A stretch of 54,699 bases of DNA from an uncultured Clostridia bacterium (lineage in GTDB: Bacteria > Bacillota > Clostridia > Oscillospirales > Ruminococcaceae). Within the stretch, counting starts at the first letter, position 1; each line of letters begins with the position of its first letter. A program made the position numbers and the translations under genes. The notes below the pieces were generated by a model that saw only the letters and a list, made by a program, of their open reading frames with translations, had not been told where the DNA came from and did not search any database. The stretch lies in NCBI GenBank assembly GCA_944387885.1, contig CALXGR010000012.1, positions 1-54,699 on the forward strand, written 5' to 3'. Shown piece after piece: positions 34,049 through 43,125 of the stretch.

Positions 34049-34866
34049 TACTGGAGCCCCGGCACAAAGAAGCGGGTGGAGAAGATGATTCCCAAAGCCA
34101 GGAAGGACACCGCTCCGCTGATGAAGTCCTGCTGGGTGAACCGGAGGACTTTCAGCCGGGTACGGCCCTCTCCTCCGTGGTAGCACCGGCATTCCATGGC
34201 CATGGCCAGCTCATCCGCCCGACGGAAAGCCGAGATAAAGAGAGGAATCAGGACCGGCACCAGGGCCATAACCCGCTCTTTCAGGTTGCCGTTGTCCAGC
34301 ATGGCACCCCGGGCCTTCTGGGCATTCATGATTTTGTCGGTCTCCTCAATCAGGGTGGGGATAAACCGAAGGGCAATGCTCATCATCATGGCCAGTTCGT
34401 GAACCGGCAGATGGAGTTTGGCAAAGGGGGACAGCAGCCGCTCAATGGCATCGGTGAGGGTGATGGGGCTGGTGGTGTAGGTGAGCAGGCTGGTGCCTGC
34501 GATAAGGGCCAGCACCCGGACTCCCATAAGGACCGCATACTGCACACCCTTGGGATAGATGGTGAAAATCCACCAGTCAAACAGAGGTTCCCCCTCCCCC
34601 ACCACAAAGAACAGGTTGAGGATACAGGTGAACAAAACAATGGGAAGGATGGGCTTCAAACTTCTTCCAATCATTTTAAGGGGGATTTTTGCCACCAGAT
34701 ACAGTCCCAGCAGCAAAAGGATGGAGAGTGCCACCCCTAAGGGATTTGCGGCCATAAACAGCACCACAATATAGCAGATGGTGATAATGATTTTCAGCCG
34801 GGGGTCCATTCTGTGGACCACGCTGTTCCCGGGGAAGTGCTGGCCGATGGTGATATCCTTCAGCAT
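34048..34866 (-). CDS. ecfT: ECF transporter membrane subunit EcfT
   Basis: A 272-residue membrane protein with about five helices and the two C-terminal coupling motifs, KARGAM and a second ending ADELAMAMECRCYHGG. These contact the ATPases. EcfT with EcfA1/A2 forms the shared energy module for vitamin or metal S-components encoded elsewhere; no S-component is in this window. It overlaps ecfA2 by seven bases and truA by one. Confidence 0.94.
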   Translation of the reverse strand: MLKDITIGQHFPGNSVVHRMDPRLKIIITICYIVVLFMAANPLGVALSILLLLGLYLVAKIPLKMIGRSLKPILPIVLFTCILNLFFVVGEGEPLFDWWIFTIYPKGVQYAVLMGVRVLALIAGTSLLTYTTSPITLTDAIERLLSPFAKLHLPVHELAMMMSIALRFIPTLIEETDKIMNAQKARGAMLDNGNLKERVMALVPVLIPLFISAFRRADELAMAMECRCYHGGEGRTRLKVLRFTQQDFISGAVSFLALGIIFSTRFFVPGLQ

Positions 34867-35735
34867 TCTGCCTCCCCCTTTCTCTGTTCCAGAGCCTTCT
34901 GCAGGGTCTTTACCGCATAGGGCATGGTGTACACATCGGTGTCAATATCCAGTCCCAGCTCCTTGAGCCGGAGGAATATCTTGGTCACCTGGGGGACGCT
35001 CAGTCCCAGCTCTAACAGCCGGGGAGCCTGGGCGAACACCTTGTCCACGTCATCATAGATAGCCAGCTTCCGCTGGTCCATGACCAGGACCTTATCCGCA
35101 TACCGGGCAATATCCTCCATGCTGTGGCTTACCAGCACCACTGTGATGCCGGTGGCCTTGTGGTAGGCCTTTACCGCCCCCAGAATGGTATCCCGGCCTT
35201 CCGGGTCCAGTCCGGCGGCAGGCTCGTCCAGCACCAGGACTTTAGGCTCCATGGCCAGGACTCCCGCAATGGCTACCCGGCGCTTCTGACCGCCGGACAA
35301 TTCGAAGGGATTCCGCTCCAGCAGCTGGGGGGAAAGCCCTACAAACCCGGCAGCCTGCCGGACCCGCCGGTCGATTTCCTGAGCATCCAGTCCCATATTC
35401 TTGGGGCCGTAGGCAATATCCTTGTAACAGGTCTCCTCAAAAAGCTGGTACTCCGGGTACTGGAACACCAGGCCCACCTTGAACCGGAAATCCCGTATCT
35501 TCTCCGGTTTTTCCCACAGGTCCACCCCGTCAATGAGAATCCGTCCCGAAGTGGGGCGGTGGAGACCGTTGAAATGGGTGATCAAGGTTGATTTTCCGCT
35601 TCCGGTGGAGCCGATGATTCCCACAAACTGCCCTTCCTCGATCTCAAAGGAGACATCGTCCAGGGCGGTGGTGGCATCCGGCATTCCCGGATTATACACA
35701 TAGGTCAAATGTTCGACCTGAATCATTGCTGACAT
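34860..35735 (-). CDS. ecfA2: ECF transporter ATPase EcfA2
   Basis: A 291-residue ABC ATPase. It has Walker A GSTGSGKS (42-49), a Q-loop in FQYPEYQLFEET typical of EcfA2, signature LSGGQKRRVAIAG, Walker B VLVLDEPAAGLDP and a C-terminal domain. It pairs with EcfA1 to power vitamin uptake. It lies 63 bases after ecfA1 and overlaps ecfT. Confidence 0.94.
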   Translation of the reverse strand: MSAMIQVEHLTYVYNPGMPDATTALDDVSFEIEEGQFVGIIGSTGSGKSTLITHFNGLHRPTSGRILIDGVDLWEKPEKIRDFRFKVGLVFQYPEYQLFEETCYKDIAYGPKNMGLDAQEIDRRVRQAAGFVGLSPQLLERNPFELSGGQKRRVAIAGVLAMEPKVLVLDEPAAGLDPEGRDTILGAVKAYHKATGITVVLVSHSMEDIARYADKVLVMDQRKLAIYDDVDKVFAQAPRLLELGLSVPQVTKIFLRLKELGLDIDTDVYTMPYAVKTLQKALEQRKGEAEC

Positions 35736-35798
35736 AAATCTTTCCCTTTCGCAAACTGCCCTCCCCGGCCTTATCCGGGGTAGAACGCCCGCTTTCTA

Positions 35799-36635
35799 TT
35801 ATTGAAACAGCTTGTAAATGGCCTGGGCACACTCCTCAATGGAGATGATCCCCTGGGGCAGGTCGTACCCCAGCTTGACCAGTTCATCCCGCAGCTCGGT
35901 GGCCTGGGGCACATCCAGGTGATATTCCCGGAGCAGGTCTGCCTGGCTGAACACCTGGGCAGGGGTGCCTTCCAGCACCACCTTGCCTCCGTTCATTACC
36001 ACCACCCGGTCGGCCTGAGCGGCCTCCTCCATATAGTGGGTGATGGCCACCACCGTGATTCCGTACTCCCGGTTGAGGGTTCGGATGGTGGACATGACCA
36101 CCTCCCGGCCCCGGGGGTCCAGCATGGCAGTGGCTTCGTCCAGCACCAGGCAGTCAGGGCGCATGGCGATGACCCCTGCAATGGCTACCCGCTGTTTCTG
36201 TCCCCCCGACAGCTTGTGGGGGGCTTTGTTCCGGTGCTGGTAGATACCGGCCATCTTCATGGCCTGGTCGATTCTCTGGCGGATCTGGTCGCTGGGAACC
36301 CCCAGGTTTTCCAAGGCGAAGGCCACATCTTCCTCCACCACGGTGGCTACGATCTGGTTGTCCGGGTTCTGGAACACCATTCCCACCGTCTGGCGTATCT
36401 GGAAAAGCTTTTCCTCGTCCTTGGTGTCCATTTCCTCCACCAGGACCGTGCCGGTCTCGGGGAGCAGGATGGCGTTCAGGTGCTTGGCCAGGGTGGATTT
36501 TCCGCACCCGTTGGCTCCCAGCACCGCCACGAACTCTCCCTTTTCCACCTTCAGGCTGGCGCCGTCCACCGCCCAGTTATCCACTTCCGGGTCATACCGG
36601 AACCGGATCTGATCTGCATCGATCATTTTGCTCAT
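35799..36635 (-). CDS. ecfA1: ECF transporter ATPase EcfA1
   Basis: A 278-residue ABC ATPase. It has Walker A GANGCGKS (40-47), the EcfA1 hallmark FQNPDNQIVATVVEEDVAF, signature LSGGQKQRVAIAG, Walker B CLVLDEATAMLDP and switch His (ITHYMEEA). The frame is open to 36803, but ATG at 36635 has GAGGAAAG before it and gives the usual family length. It is the first of the ecf genes, 94 bases after the methyltransferase gene. Confidence 0.94.
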   Translation of the reverse strand: MSKMIDADQIRFRYDPEVDNWAVDGASLKVEKGEFVAVLGANGCGKSTLAKHLNAILLPETGTVLVEEMDTKDEEKLFQIRQTVGMVFQNPDNQIVATVVEEDVAFALENLGVPSDQIRQRIDQAMKMAGIYQHRNKAPHKLSGGQKQRVAIAGVIAMRPDCLVLDEATAMLDPRGREVVMSTIRTLNREYGITVVAITHYMEEAAQADRVVVMNGGKVVLEGTPAQVFSQADLLREYHLDVPQATELRDELVKLGYDLPQGIISIEECAQAIYKLFQ

Positions 36636-36729
36636 GGTTTTTCTTTCCTCTTTCGGACAATAAACCCGGCGGCTCTTTTTCCCGTCTGGCTTTTGTCCCT
36701 TCCTTGGTTTGGGGCGCAAACTGCGCCGG

Positions 36730-37593
36730 TTATTCCTCCCAAATGCTGGTGGCCCCACAGGGGACCACCCCGCCGGTGGCGGTGACGGGCAGGCCGATCT
36801 CATCGCTGGAGGTCCGGCCGCCGTACTTTTTGCAGAGGGTGGCTTTGAGAATATACTCCATTACCGCCGGAGAAAGCCCGGTGGTATAGCTGTTGACTGC
36901 CACAAAGAGGGGCTGGTCGCTGAGGACCTGGCTGCAAAGGGCAATCAGGTCATAGATGTTATCCTCCAGCTTCCATACCTCGCCTCCCGGGCCCCGGCCG
37001 TAGCTGGGCGGGTCCATGATGATGGCATCATACCGGCTCCCCCGGCGAATCTCCCGGGCCACAAACTTGGCGCAGTCGTCCACGATCCACCGGATGGGCC
37101 GGTCCTCCAGACCGCTGGCCTGGGCGTTTTCCCGGGCCCAGGCCACGATTCCTTTGCTGGCATCCACATGGCAGACCGCCGCCCCTGCTGCAGCGCAGGC
37201 CAGGGTGGCGCCCCCGGTGTATCCGAACAGGTTGAGCACCCGGATGGGCCGTCCGGCGGCCTTGATTTTCTCCCGGTACCAGGCCCAGTTGACCGCCTGT
37301 TCCGGGAACACTCCCGTATGCTTGAACCCGGTGGGGCTGACCACCAGGGTCAGGTCCCCGGCGTGTATCTTCCACCGCTGGGGGAGCTTCCGGCGGATTT
37401 CCCACTGTCCGCCCCCCTTGGTGCTCCGGTGATAGACCGCATCCGCTTTCTCCCACAGGCTGCTGGCCCGGGGCAGGCCCCAGACCACCTGAGGGTCGGG
37501 GCGCACCAGCACCACCGAGCCCCACCGTTCCAGGCGGTTGCCCTGGGTGGCATCGATCAATTCATAGTCTTTCCACTGGTCCGCAGGCCGCAT
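36730..37593 (-). CDS. Class I SAM methyltransferase, rRNA-methyltransferase-like
   Basis: A 287-residue SAM-dependent methyltransferase. The SAM-binding motif is VLNLFGYTGGATLA, followed by the acidic HVDASKGIVAWARENAQ strand and the catalytic MDPPSYGRG near residue 200. This is the pattern of the RlmI/RlmK-like 23S rRNA cytosine-5 or guanine methyltransferases. The N-terminal PUA domain of RlmI is absent or replaced by a short strand region. AAGGAG precedes the ATG. The precise target is not assignable. Confidence 0.82.
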   Translation of the reverse strand: MRPADQWKDYELIDATQGNRLERWGSVVLVRPDPQVVWGLPRASSLWEKADAVYHRSTKGGGQWEIRRKLPQRWKIHAGDLTLVVSPTGFKHTGVFPEQAVNWAWYREKIKAAGRPIRVLNLFGYTGGATLACAAAGAAVCHVDASKGIVAWARENAQASGLEDRPIRWIVDDCAKFVAREIRRGSRYDAIIMDPPSYGRGPGGEVWKLEDNIYDLIALCSQVLSDQPLFVAVNSYTTGLSPAVMEYILKATLCKKYGGRTSSDEIGLPVTATGGVVPCGATSIWEE

Positions 37594-37614
37594 GGCAGTT
37601 TCTCCTTGCTTTTC

Positions 37615-38961
37615 TTACTTCAGAATTCTCTTGGTGATCATATCAGCAATACGCTGGGCAGCCAGGTTGATGGCTTCCAGGTCCTCGCCCTCCACCATGA
37701 CCCGAATCTTGGGCTCGGTGCCGGAGGGCCGGACCAGAACACGGCCCATTCCCATCAGGTTCTGCTGCTGGCTCTCAATGTAACCGGCAATATACTCGTC
37801 ATCCCGGTAGGCGGCCTTCTGTTCTTTGTTGGCCACCAGGTTGACCAGCACCTGGGGGAACTTGGTGTATACAGCGTTGAGCTGGCTGACAGGAACCTTC
37901 TTCCGGGCCACCAGGGCCAGCAGCTTGCCGGCGGTCAGCTCTCCGTCGCCGGTGGTGGAGTGGTGGAGGAGAATCACATGGCCGCTCTGCTCGCCGCCGA
38001 TGGCGTAGCTGTTTTCCCGCATATTCTCCAGCACATACCGGTCACCCACCGCAGTTTTCTCGGTGCGGATGCCCTGCTTTTCCATATACTTCATAAAGCC
38101 CAGGTTGGACATAACGGTGACCACGGCGGTGTCCCCATCCAGACGGCCCCGCTCCTTCATGTCGGTGGCAATAAGGGCAATGATCTTGTCGCCGTCGATT
38201 TCCTGGCCCTTCTCATCGCAGGCCAGGCACCGGTCGGCGTCTCCGTCAAAGGCAATGCCGCAGTCGCAGCCGTTGGCCACCACAAACTTTTCCAGGTTTT
38301 CCAGGTAGGTGCTGCCGCACTCCTTGTTGATGTTGGTGCCGTCGGGCTCTGCCCCCACAAAGAGGCACTCGGCACCCAGCCGGGGGAACAGCTTCTGGGC
38401 CACAGCGCTGGATGCACCGTTGGCGCAGTCAAAAGCCACCTTCAGGCCGGTCAGGTCTGCGCCGATGTGCTCGGCCAGGTACTCCACATAATCCTCCACA
38501 GCGGTGTCCCGCCGGGTGATGCTGCCCACTTCCTCTCCCACTTTCAGTTCGGGAGTGCTTTCCAGGTAGTCCTCGATTTTGTTTTCCTCCTCATCGGGGA
38601 GCTTGTAGCCGTCCCCTTTGAAGATTTTGATTCCGTTGAATTCCACCGGGTTATGGCTGGCGCTGATGACCACACCGGCATCTGCACCGTACTTCCGTAC
38701 CAGGTAAGCCACGGCGGGGGTGGGGATAACGCCCAGCAGTTCCACGTCAGCGCCTACGCTGCAAAGACCGGCAGCCAGTGCGGACTCCAGCATATCGCCG
38801 GAAATTCGGGTGTCCTTGCCAATGAGACTCCGGGGCTTGCGGCCCTGGCAGTCGGCGCCCAGCACCGCTGCGGTGCCACGGCCGATTTGCATAGCCAGCT
38901 CACAGGACAACTCATGACCGGCAATTCCACGTACTCCGTCAGTACCAAACAATCTACCCAT
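37615..38961 (-). CDS. glmM: Phosphoglucosamine mutase GlmM
   Basis: A 448-residue phosphohexomutase that interconverts glucosamine-6-P and glucosamine-1-P for peptidoglycan synthesis. It starts with the GlmM signature GRLFGTDGVRG, has the active-site serine in ISASHNP (S102), the Mg-binding DGDADRC loop, GEQSGH sugar-binding loop and C-terminal RPSGTEPKIRVMVEG. ATG at 38961 is chosen because GAGG sits eight bases before it. It is 66 bases after ruvB. Confidence 0.96.
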   Translation of the reverse strand: MGRLFGTDGVRGIAGHELSCELAMQIGRGTAAVLGADCQGRKPRSLIGKDTRISGDMLESALAAGLCSVGADVELLGVIPTPAVAYLVRKYGADAGVVISASHNPVEFNGIKIFKGDGYKLPDEEENKIEDYLESTPELKVGEEVGSITRRDTAVEDYVEYLAEHIGADLTGLKVAFDCANGASSAVAQKLFPRLGAECLFVGAEPDGTNINKECGSTYLENLEKFVVANGCDCGIAFDGDADRCLACDEKGQEIDGDKIIALIATDMKERGRLDGDTAVVTVMSNLGFMKYMEKQGIRTEKTAVGDRYVLENMRENSYAIGGEQSGHVILLHHSTTGDGELTAGKLLALVARKKVPVSQLNAVYTKFPQVLVNLVANKEQKAAYRDDEYIAGYIESQQQNLMGMGRVLVRPSGTEPKIRVMVEGEDLEAINLAAQRIADMITKRILK

Positions 38962-39027
38962 AACAGGTTCCTCGCTTTCCTTTTTCAGGTTGGTTTTACT
39001 ATCTTGTATATTCAAATTTCCAGGAAA

Positions 39028-40086
39028 TCAAAACATGGATTGCTGGCCGTTTTCCTCGTCCAGCTCTTTGGGCAGGGGCAGTCCCAGATGGGTGTAGGCC
39101 AGCCGGGTGACACACCGGCCCCGGGGAGTCCGGGTAAGGAATCCCATCTGCATGAGATAGGGCTCGCAGACATCTTCCAGGGTGACGGCCTCCTCCCCCA
39201 AAGCGGCAGCCAGGGTATCCAGGCCCACGGGGCCTCCCCCGTACAGTTCAATGATGGCCCGAAGCAGGCTCCGGTCCAGCTCGTCCAGACCCAGGCGGTC
39301 AATGTCCATCCGTTTCAGGGCCAGCTGGGCGGTCTCTTTGTCCACAATGCCGTCCCCCAACACAGTGGCGAAATCCCGCACCCGCTTGAGAAGCCGGTTG
39401 GCCACACGGGGAGTTCCCCGGGCGCATTTGGCCAGTTCATAGGCCCCTTCCCGGGTGCAGTCCTGGCCCAGAATTCCGGCGCTCCGGTAGATGATGCTGG
39501 CCAGCTCGTCCGGGCTGTACAGTTCCAGCTTGAGGAGCACCCCGAACCGGTCCCGCAAAGGCCCGGTAAGCTGTCCTGCCCGGGTGGTGGCCCCAATGAG
39601 GGTGAACCGGGGCAGGTTGATCCGGATGCTCTGGGCGCTGGGTCCCTTTCCAATCATAATGTCCAGGGCATAGTCCTCCAAAGCCGGGTAGAGCACTTCC
39701 TCCACCTGGCGGGAGAGGCGGTGAATCTCGTCAATAAAGAGCACATCCCCCTCCTGCAGACTGGTGAGGAGGGCGGCCAGGTCCCCCGGCTTTTCAATGG
39801 CGGGACCGCTGGTGATGCGAATCTGAACCCCCATCTCCGCCGCCACGATTCCGGCCAGGGTGGTCTTGCCCAGGCCGGGAGGGCCGTAGAGAAGGATATG
39901 GTCCATAGGCTCTCCCCGCAGGCGGGCGGCCTCCAGATAAACTTTCAGGTTCTCCTTTACCTTTTCCTGGCCCACATAGTCGGCCAGGGTCTTGGGGCGG
40001 AGATTGTTTTCCTCGGTGTCCCCCCTGATTTCCTGGGGGCTGACCAGACGGCTGGACTCCACCGAGTATCCGTTTTCCACTGCCAT
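39028..40086 (-). CDS. ruvB: Holliday junction helicase RuvB
   Basis: A 352-residue AAA+ motor for branch migration. It has Walker [10 protein letters not shown] (68-76), Walker [10 protein letters not shown], sensor [10 protein letters not shown], arginine-finger region GPLRDRFG and the C-terminal winged helix ending in [25 protein letters not shown] precedes the ATG, three bases after ruvA. Confidence 0.97.
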   Translation of the reverse strand: MAVENGYSVESSRLVSPQEIRGDTEENNLRPKTLADYVGQEKVKENLKVYLEAARLRGEPMDHILLYGPPGLGKTTLAGIVAAEMGVQIRITSGPAIEKPGDLAALLTSLQEGDVLFIDEIHRLSRQVEEVLYPALEDYALDIMIGKGPSAQSIRINLPRFTLIGATTRAGQLTGPLRDRFGVLLKLELYSPDELASIIYRSAGILGQDCTREGAYELAKCARGTPRVANRLLKRVRDFATVLGDGIVDKETAQLALKRMDIDRLGLDELDRSLLRAIIELYGGGPVGLDTLAAALGEEAVTLEDVCEPYLMQMGFLTRTPRGRCVTRLAYTHLGLPLPKELDEENGQQSMF

Positions 40087-40089
40087 GGA

Positions 40090-40686
40090 TTACCTCCTGC
40101 TCATCTGCCGGAGGGCGATCTTGATGATTTCCTCCACCGGCAGGGTATCGTCGATCCGGGACACGGCCCCGGCAGCCTCGCTCTGGGTGTATCCCAGGCT
40201 GACCAGCGCCGCCACCGCCTGGGCTGTGCCGGGGGCAGGGGCTCCGGAATCGGCAGGGCCGAAGCCCTGGCCCACAGCCAGGCCCTTCCCCACCTTGTCC
40301 TTCAGTTCCAGGGTAATGCGCTGGGCCAGCTTGGGGCCTACGCCGTTTGCGGCGGTAAAGGCCTTGTGGTCCCCTGCGGAAATGGCCAGGGCCACCTTGT
40401 CCGGGGTAAGAACGCTGAGGATGGCCAGCCCTGCCTTGGGCCCCACCCCCGACACCCCGGTCAGCATTTCAAAGCAGCTGCGCTGTTCCTCGGAAGAAAA
40501 GCCAAAGAGGCTGATGTCGTTTTCGGTGATATTCATATAGGTGTAGAGGGTGGCCTGGGCTCCCGGTCCCGGCAGCTGACCGGCCACCGAAGCGGGAAGC
40601 TGGACCAGGTATCCCACCCCGCCGCAGCTGATGACTGCGGTGTCCAGGGTCTTTTTCAGGATTTTTCCTTCCAGACAATAGATCAT
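40090..40686 (-). CDS. ruvA: Holliday junction DNA-binding protein RuvA
   Basis: A 198-residue RuvA with the N-terminal OB fold (MIYCLEGK, GVGYLVQLP), two helix-hairpin-helix motifs (LTGVSGVGPKAGLAIL and ANGVGPKLAQRITLELK) and a C-terminal RuvB-binding helix bundle after a proline/alanine linker. It tetramerises on Holliday junctions and loads RuvB. Confidence 0.97.
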   Translation of the reverse strand: MIYCLEGKILKKTLDTAVISCGGVGYLVQLPASVAGQLPGPGAQATLYTYMNITENDISLFGFSSEEQRSCFEMLTGVSGVGPKAGLAILSVLTPDKVALAISAGDHKAFTAANGVGPKLAQRITLELKDKVGKGLAVGQGFGPADSGAPAPGTAQAVAALVSLGYTQSEAAGAVSRIDDTLPVEEIIKIALRQMSRR

Positions 40687-40703
40687 GGTGTTCTCCTATT
40701 TTC

Positions 40704-41219
40704 TCAATAAGCCCGGCCAAACCGGGAACCGGGAGTCTGCTGAAGCTGGCTCCGGCTGCAATGTCCATGGGTGATGGCCATGGCCAGGGCGTCCGCCGTG
40801 TCGTCCAGCTTCGGGACCTTTTCCAGGCCCAGCAGCCGCCGGGTCATCTCCTGCACCTGCTTTTTGACCGCCTTTCCGTAGCCGGTAACGCTCTGCTTCA
40901 CCTGCATGGGGGTGTATTCATAGATAGGGACCCCCGCCCGGGCAGCCGCCAGAAGGATGACCCCCCGGGCTTCCGCCACCCCAATGACGGTGGTCTGGTT
41001 ATGCTGATAGAACAGCTGCTCAATGGCCAGGGCCTGGGGCTGGTAGGTGGAAAGTATCTCCTCCATTCCCTCATACACTTCCTTCAGCCGCTGCTCAAAG
41101 GGCACCCCTGCCGGGGTGGTAATGGACCCGAAGCCCACCGGGGTAAACCGGTTGCCCACATAGTCCACAACGCCCCATCCCACAATGGCATAGCCGGGGT
41201 CTATCCCCAAAATCCGCAT
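40704..41219 (-). CDS. ruvC: Holliday junction resolvase RuvC
   Basis: A 171-residue RNase H-fold nuclease. Catalytic acids are in GIDPG (D7), AIEQLF (Glu near 67) and DDTADALAMAI (two Asp near 139-142). It cleaves four-way junctions with RuvAB. ATG at 41219 has GGAGAGG seven bases before; a GTG six bases upstream is less likely. It is the first gene behind the promoter at 41248-41276. Confidence 0.97.
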   Translation of the reverse strand: MRILGIDPGYAIVGWGVVDYVGNRFTPVGFGSITTPAGVPFEQRLKEVYEGMEEILSTYQPQALAIEQLFYQHNQTTVIGVAEARGVILLAAARAGVPIYEYTPMQVKQSVTGYGKAVKKQVQEMTRRLLGLEKVPKLDDTADALAMAITHGHCSRSQLQQTPGSRFGRAY

Positions 41220-41247
41220 ACCCACACCTCTCCAGTTTAATCATTAG

Positions 41248-41276
41248 ATTATATCATACCTATCAGGATATTTCAA
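41248..41276 (-). promoter_or_regulatory. Promoter of the ruvC gene series
   Basis: The minus strand has TTGAAA (41271-41276), 17 bases, then a perfect TATAAT (41248-41253), about 30 bases before the ruvC start. No LexA box was seen next to it. Confidence 0.75.
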
Positions 41277-41292
41277 TCTTTTCCCCTCTTCC

Positions 41293-41335
41293 AAAAGAGA
41301 GGGCGCCCCCTGGCAGAATCTGTCAGAGAGCGCCG
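41293..41335 (-). terminator. Terminator after the YhhN gene
   Basis: On the minus strand GGCGC pairs with GCGCC, with an inner TGACAG/CTGCCA stem and a CTCTCTTTT tail, just beyond the stop codon at 41343. Confidence 0.6.
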
Positions 41336-41342
41336 AAATCAT

Positions 41343-42011
41343 TCAGAATCCAAGGCTGACGGCCAGGAAGGCCATGGCCAGATAGTAGGTGATTAGGTTG
41401 GCAGCGTGGATCCGGGGATGACAGCCCGGCCAGAAGTAGAGAAAGAGGATAAGCAGGTCGGAAATCCAGAAGAGGACCGCTCCTGCCAGCACCAAAAAGC
41501 ACCAGAACTCCCCCATGCCAAAGGCCAGCTGGCAGGCTTTTCCCACCAGGGCCGACACCACTCCTCCGTAGATCACCGTCCAGGGAAGCATTTTCCCCAG
41601 TTTCAGGCAGGGCAGCCGGCTGAGGGCCAACACCCCGCACCCGCCCAGGACAGCAGCCAGGAAAACCGGCCAGCCCAGAGGCTGGACCCGGCAGAGCCCC
41701 CAGATAAAAAAGGCGTGGCCGCCCAGGAAGCTGACCAGCCCGCCCAGAAAAAGGCCGGGGCGGCGGTCATGGTTATAAAGGGCCAAAATCACATCCCCGG
41801 CAAGGCAGAGCAGAAGGGCCGGGAGAAGCTGCCAGAAGGCCCGGGGGCGGTGTCCCGCCAAAGCGGCAATGGCTGCCAGGACCACAAACCCCATGCTGCA
41901 GGCTGTTTTTTCCTTACCGTACCCTTTTTCCTCGTCCCGGATGCGGGCCACCAGTCTGGCAAGCAGGATTCCGTACACCACTAAAACGGGGATAAAAACG
42001 GCAGGGTTCAT
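41343..42011 (-). CDS. YhhN family (lysoplasmalogenase-like) membrane protein
   Basis: A 222-residue protein with about eight membrane helices and the family's acidic motifs in helices (CLAGDVILAL, FWISDLLILFL). YhhN/TMEM86 proteins hydrolyse the vinyl-ether bond of lysoplasmalogen. Plasmalogens are common in anaerobic Clostridia, so that role is plausible but untested. It lies 37 bases after the ketopantoate-reductase-like gene on the same strand. Confidence 0.8.
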   Translation of the reverse strand: MNPAVFIPVLVVYGILLARLVARIRDEEKGYGKEKTACSMGFVVLAAIAALAGHRPRAFWQLLPALLLCLAGDVILALYNHDRRPGLFLGGLVSFLGGHAFFIWGLCRVQPLGWPVFLAAVLGGCGVLALSRLPCLKLGKMLPWTVIYGGVVSALVGKACQLAFGMGEFWCFLVLAGAVLFWISDLLILFLYFWPGCHPRIHAANLITYYLAMAFLAVSLGF

Positions 42012-42048
42012 GGCTCTGCCCCCTTTCCTCTTTTATACCGGAGGAAAT

Positions 42049-42954
42049 TCAGTTCTTCTCCTCCATTTTCCGGATGGTCTCATAGAAAAAGTCGTTGGCC
42101 GGAGTGGGAATCCCGTATTCCCGGCCCAGACGGCGGACGATCCCCGAGAATTCCTCCACCTCGGTGGGCCGCCCGGCCAGAATATCCTGGCCCATGCTGG
42201 GCCGCCCGTCCTCCTTGAAGGTGGGCAGGTTGGCATCCAGCCACCGGGTATGGTTGTCCGGGGGCAGAGGGATTCCCTTGGCGTTGGCCAGAGCAATGGT
42301 CTCCTCCATGGCCCGGAGCATGGTATCATAGGCGTTCCCTTTTTGGCAAAGCCCCCCGTAGGTCAGGCCGAAAGCGGCGGAGGTCTGGTTCAGCCCCACA
42401 TTCACCATCAGCTTATGCCACTGCTTGTAGAGGATGTCGGTGCAGACCTGGCTTTCAATGCCGCACCGGTCAAAATATTCCTTTACCCGTTCCAGTCTGG
42501 GGGTGAGGGAGCCGTCCTTCTCCCCGAACTGAATCATTCCCATGTTTTTGTATTCCAGGTCCCGCCCCATCCGGGTGGCATCCATTCCGATGGCTACGCT
42601 CCAGAGGGTATGGCCGGGGTACCGGGCCTCGATTTTTTCCTCGCTGGTGATTCCGTTGAGGAGGCTGAGGATAACGGTGTCCGGGCCCACAAAGTTTTCC
42701 AGCTGAGGCAGGGCCTGCTCCAGGGCGGTGGCCTTGGTGGCCACCAGAATCAGGTCCACCGGTTCCCCCTGGTCGGGCAGAACATAGTCAAAGGCGTAAG
42801 GTTTTCCGTTGCATCGGCCCGGCTGGGCCTGATACCGGCGGATCCGTTCTTCATCCGCAATCACCCTGACCTGAGAATGTTCCTGCATGGGGATTCCAAA
42901 CAGGATTCCCAATGCTCCCAGTCCCAAAACAGCCGTCCGGCGAATCTCATTCAT
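42049..42954 (-). CDS. 2-dehydropantoate 2-reductase family protein
   Basis: A 301-residue ApbA/PanE-type reductase. It has an N-terminal NADPH-binding GLGALG (G11, G13, G16), the LILVATKATALEQAL segment and a C-terminal helical domain with KLMVNVGLNQTSA. The conserved Lys and Asn fit ketopantoate reduction to pantoate in CoA synthesis, but many paralogues act on other keto acids. No other pantothenate gene is nearby, so no symbol is given. ATG at 42954 has AAGGAG before it. Confidence 0.85.
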   Translation of the reverse strand: MNEIRRTAVLGLGALGILFGIPMQEHSQVRVIADEERIRRYQAQPGRCNGKPYAFDYVLPDQGEPVDLILVATKATALEQALPQLENFVGPDTVILSLLNGITSEEKIEARYPGHTLWSVAIGMDATRMGRDLEYKNMGMIQFGEKDGSLTPRLERVKEYFDRCGIESQVCTDILYKQWHKLMVNVGLNQTSAAFGLTYGGLCQKGNAYDTMLRAMEETIALANAKGIPLPPDNHTRWLDANLPTFKEDGRPSMGQDILAGRPTEVEEFSGIVRRLGREYGIPTPANDFFYETIRKMEEKN

Positions 42955-43006
42955 GGTATGCTCCTTCTCTGTCTCCAAGGGCAGACAGTGTCATAATTAC
43001 GGTTTC

Positions 43007-43035
43007 ATCATACCACAGCCTGGAAGAAATGACCA
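43007..43035 (-). promoter_or_regulatory. Promoter of the PanE-like / YhhN operon
   Basis: The minus strand has TGGTCA (43030-43035), 17 bases, then TATGAT (43007-43012) preceded by TGG as an extended -10. Confidence 0.5.
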
Positions 43036-43057
43036 TCCTTTCTTTCCTGCCACGCCC

Positions 43058-43085
43058 TTGATTTTGTTTTTCATTGTAATATAAT
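43058..43085 (+). promoter_or_regulatory. Promoter of the plus-strand MATE gene
   Basis: TTGATT (43058-43063), a 16-base spacer and a perfect TATAAT (43080-43085), about 40 bases before the start codon. Confidence 0.7.
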
Positions 43086-43125
43086 AGATAGAATCGGATA
43101 AAATCAAAGGAATAGGAGTGTAACT

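Noticed and set aside
36709..40710. Very long plus-strand open frame (over 1300 codons) opposite the methyltransferase, glmM, ruvB and ruvA genes
   Set aside because: It is antisense to four strongly recognised genes, has a His/Gly/Gln-rich composition typical of the complement of GC-rich codons, and no domain or ribosome-binding site.
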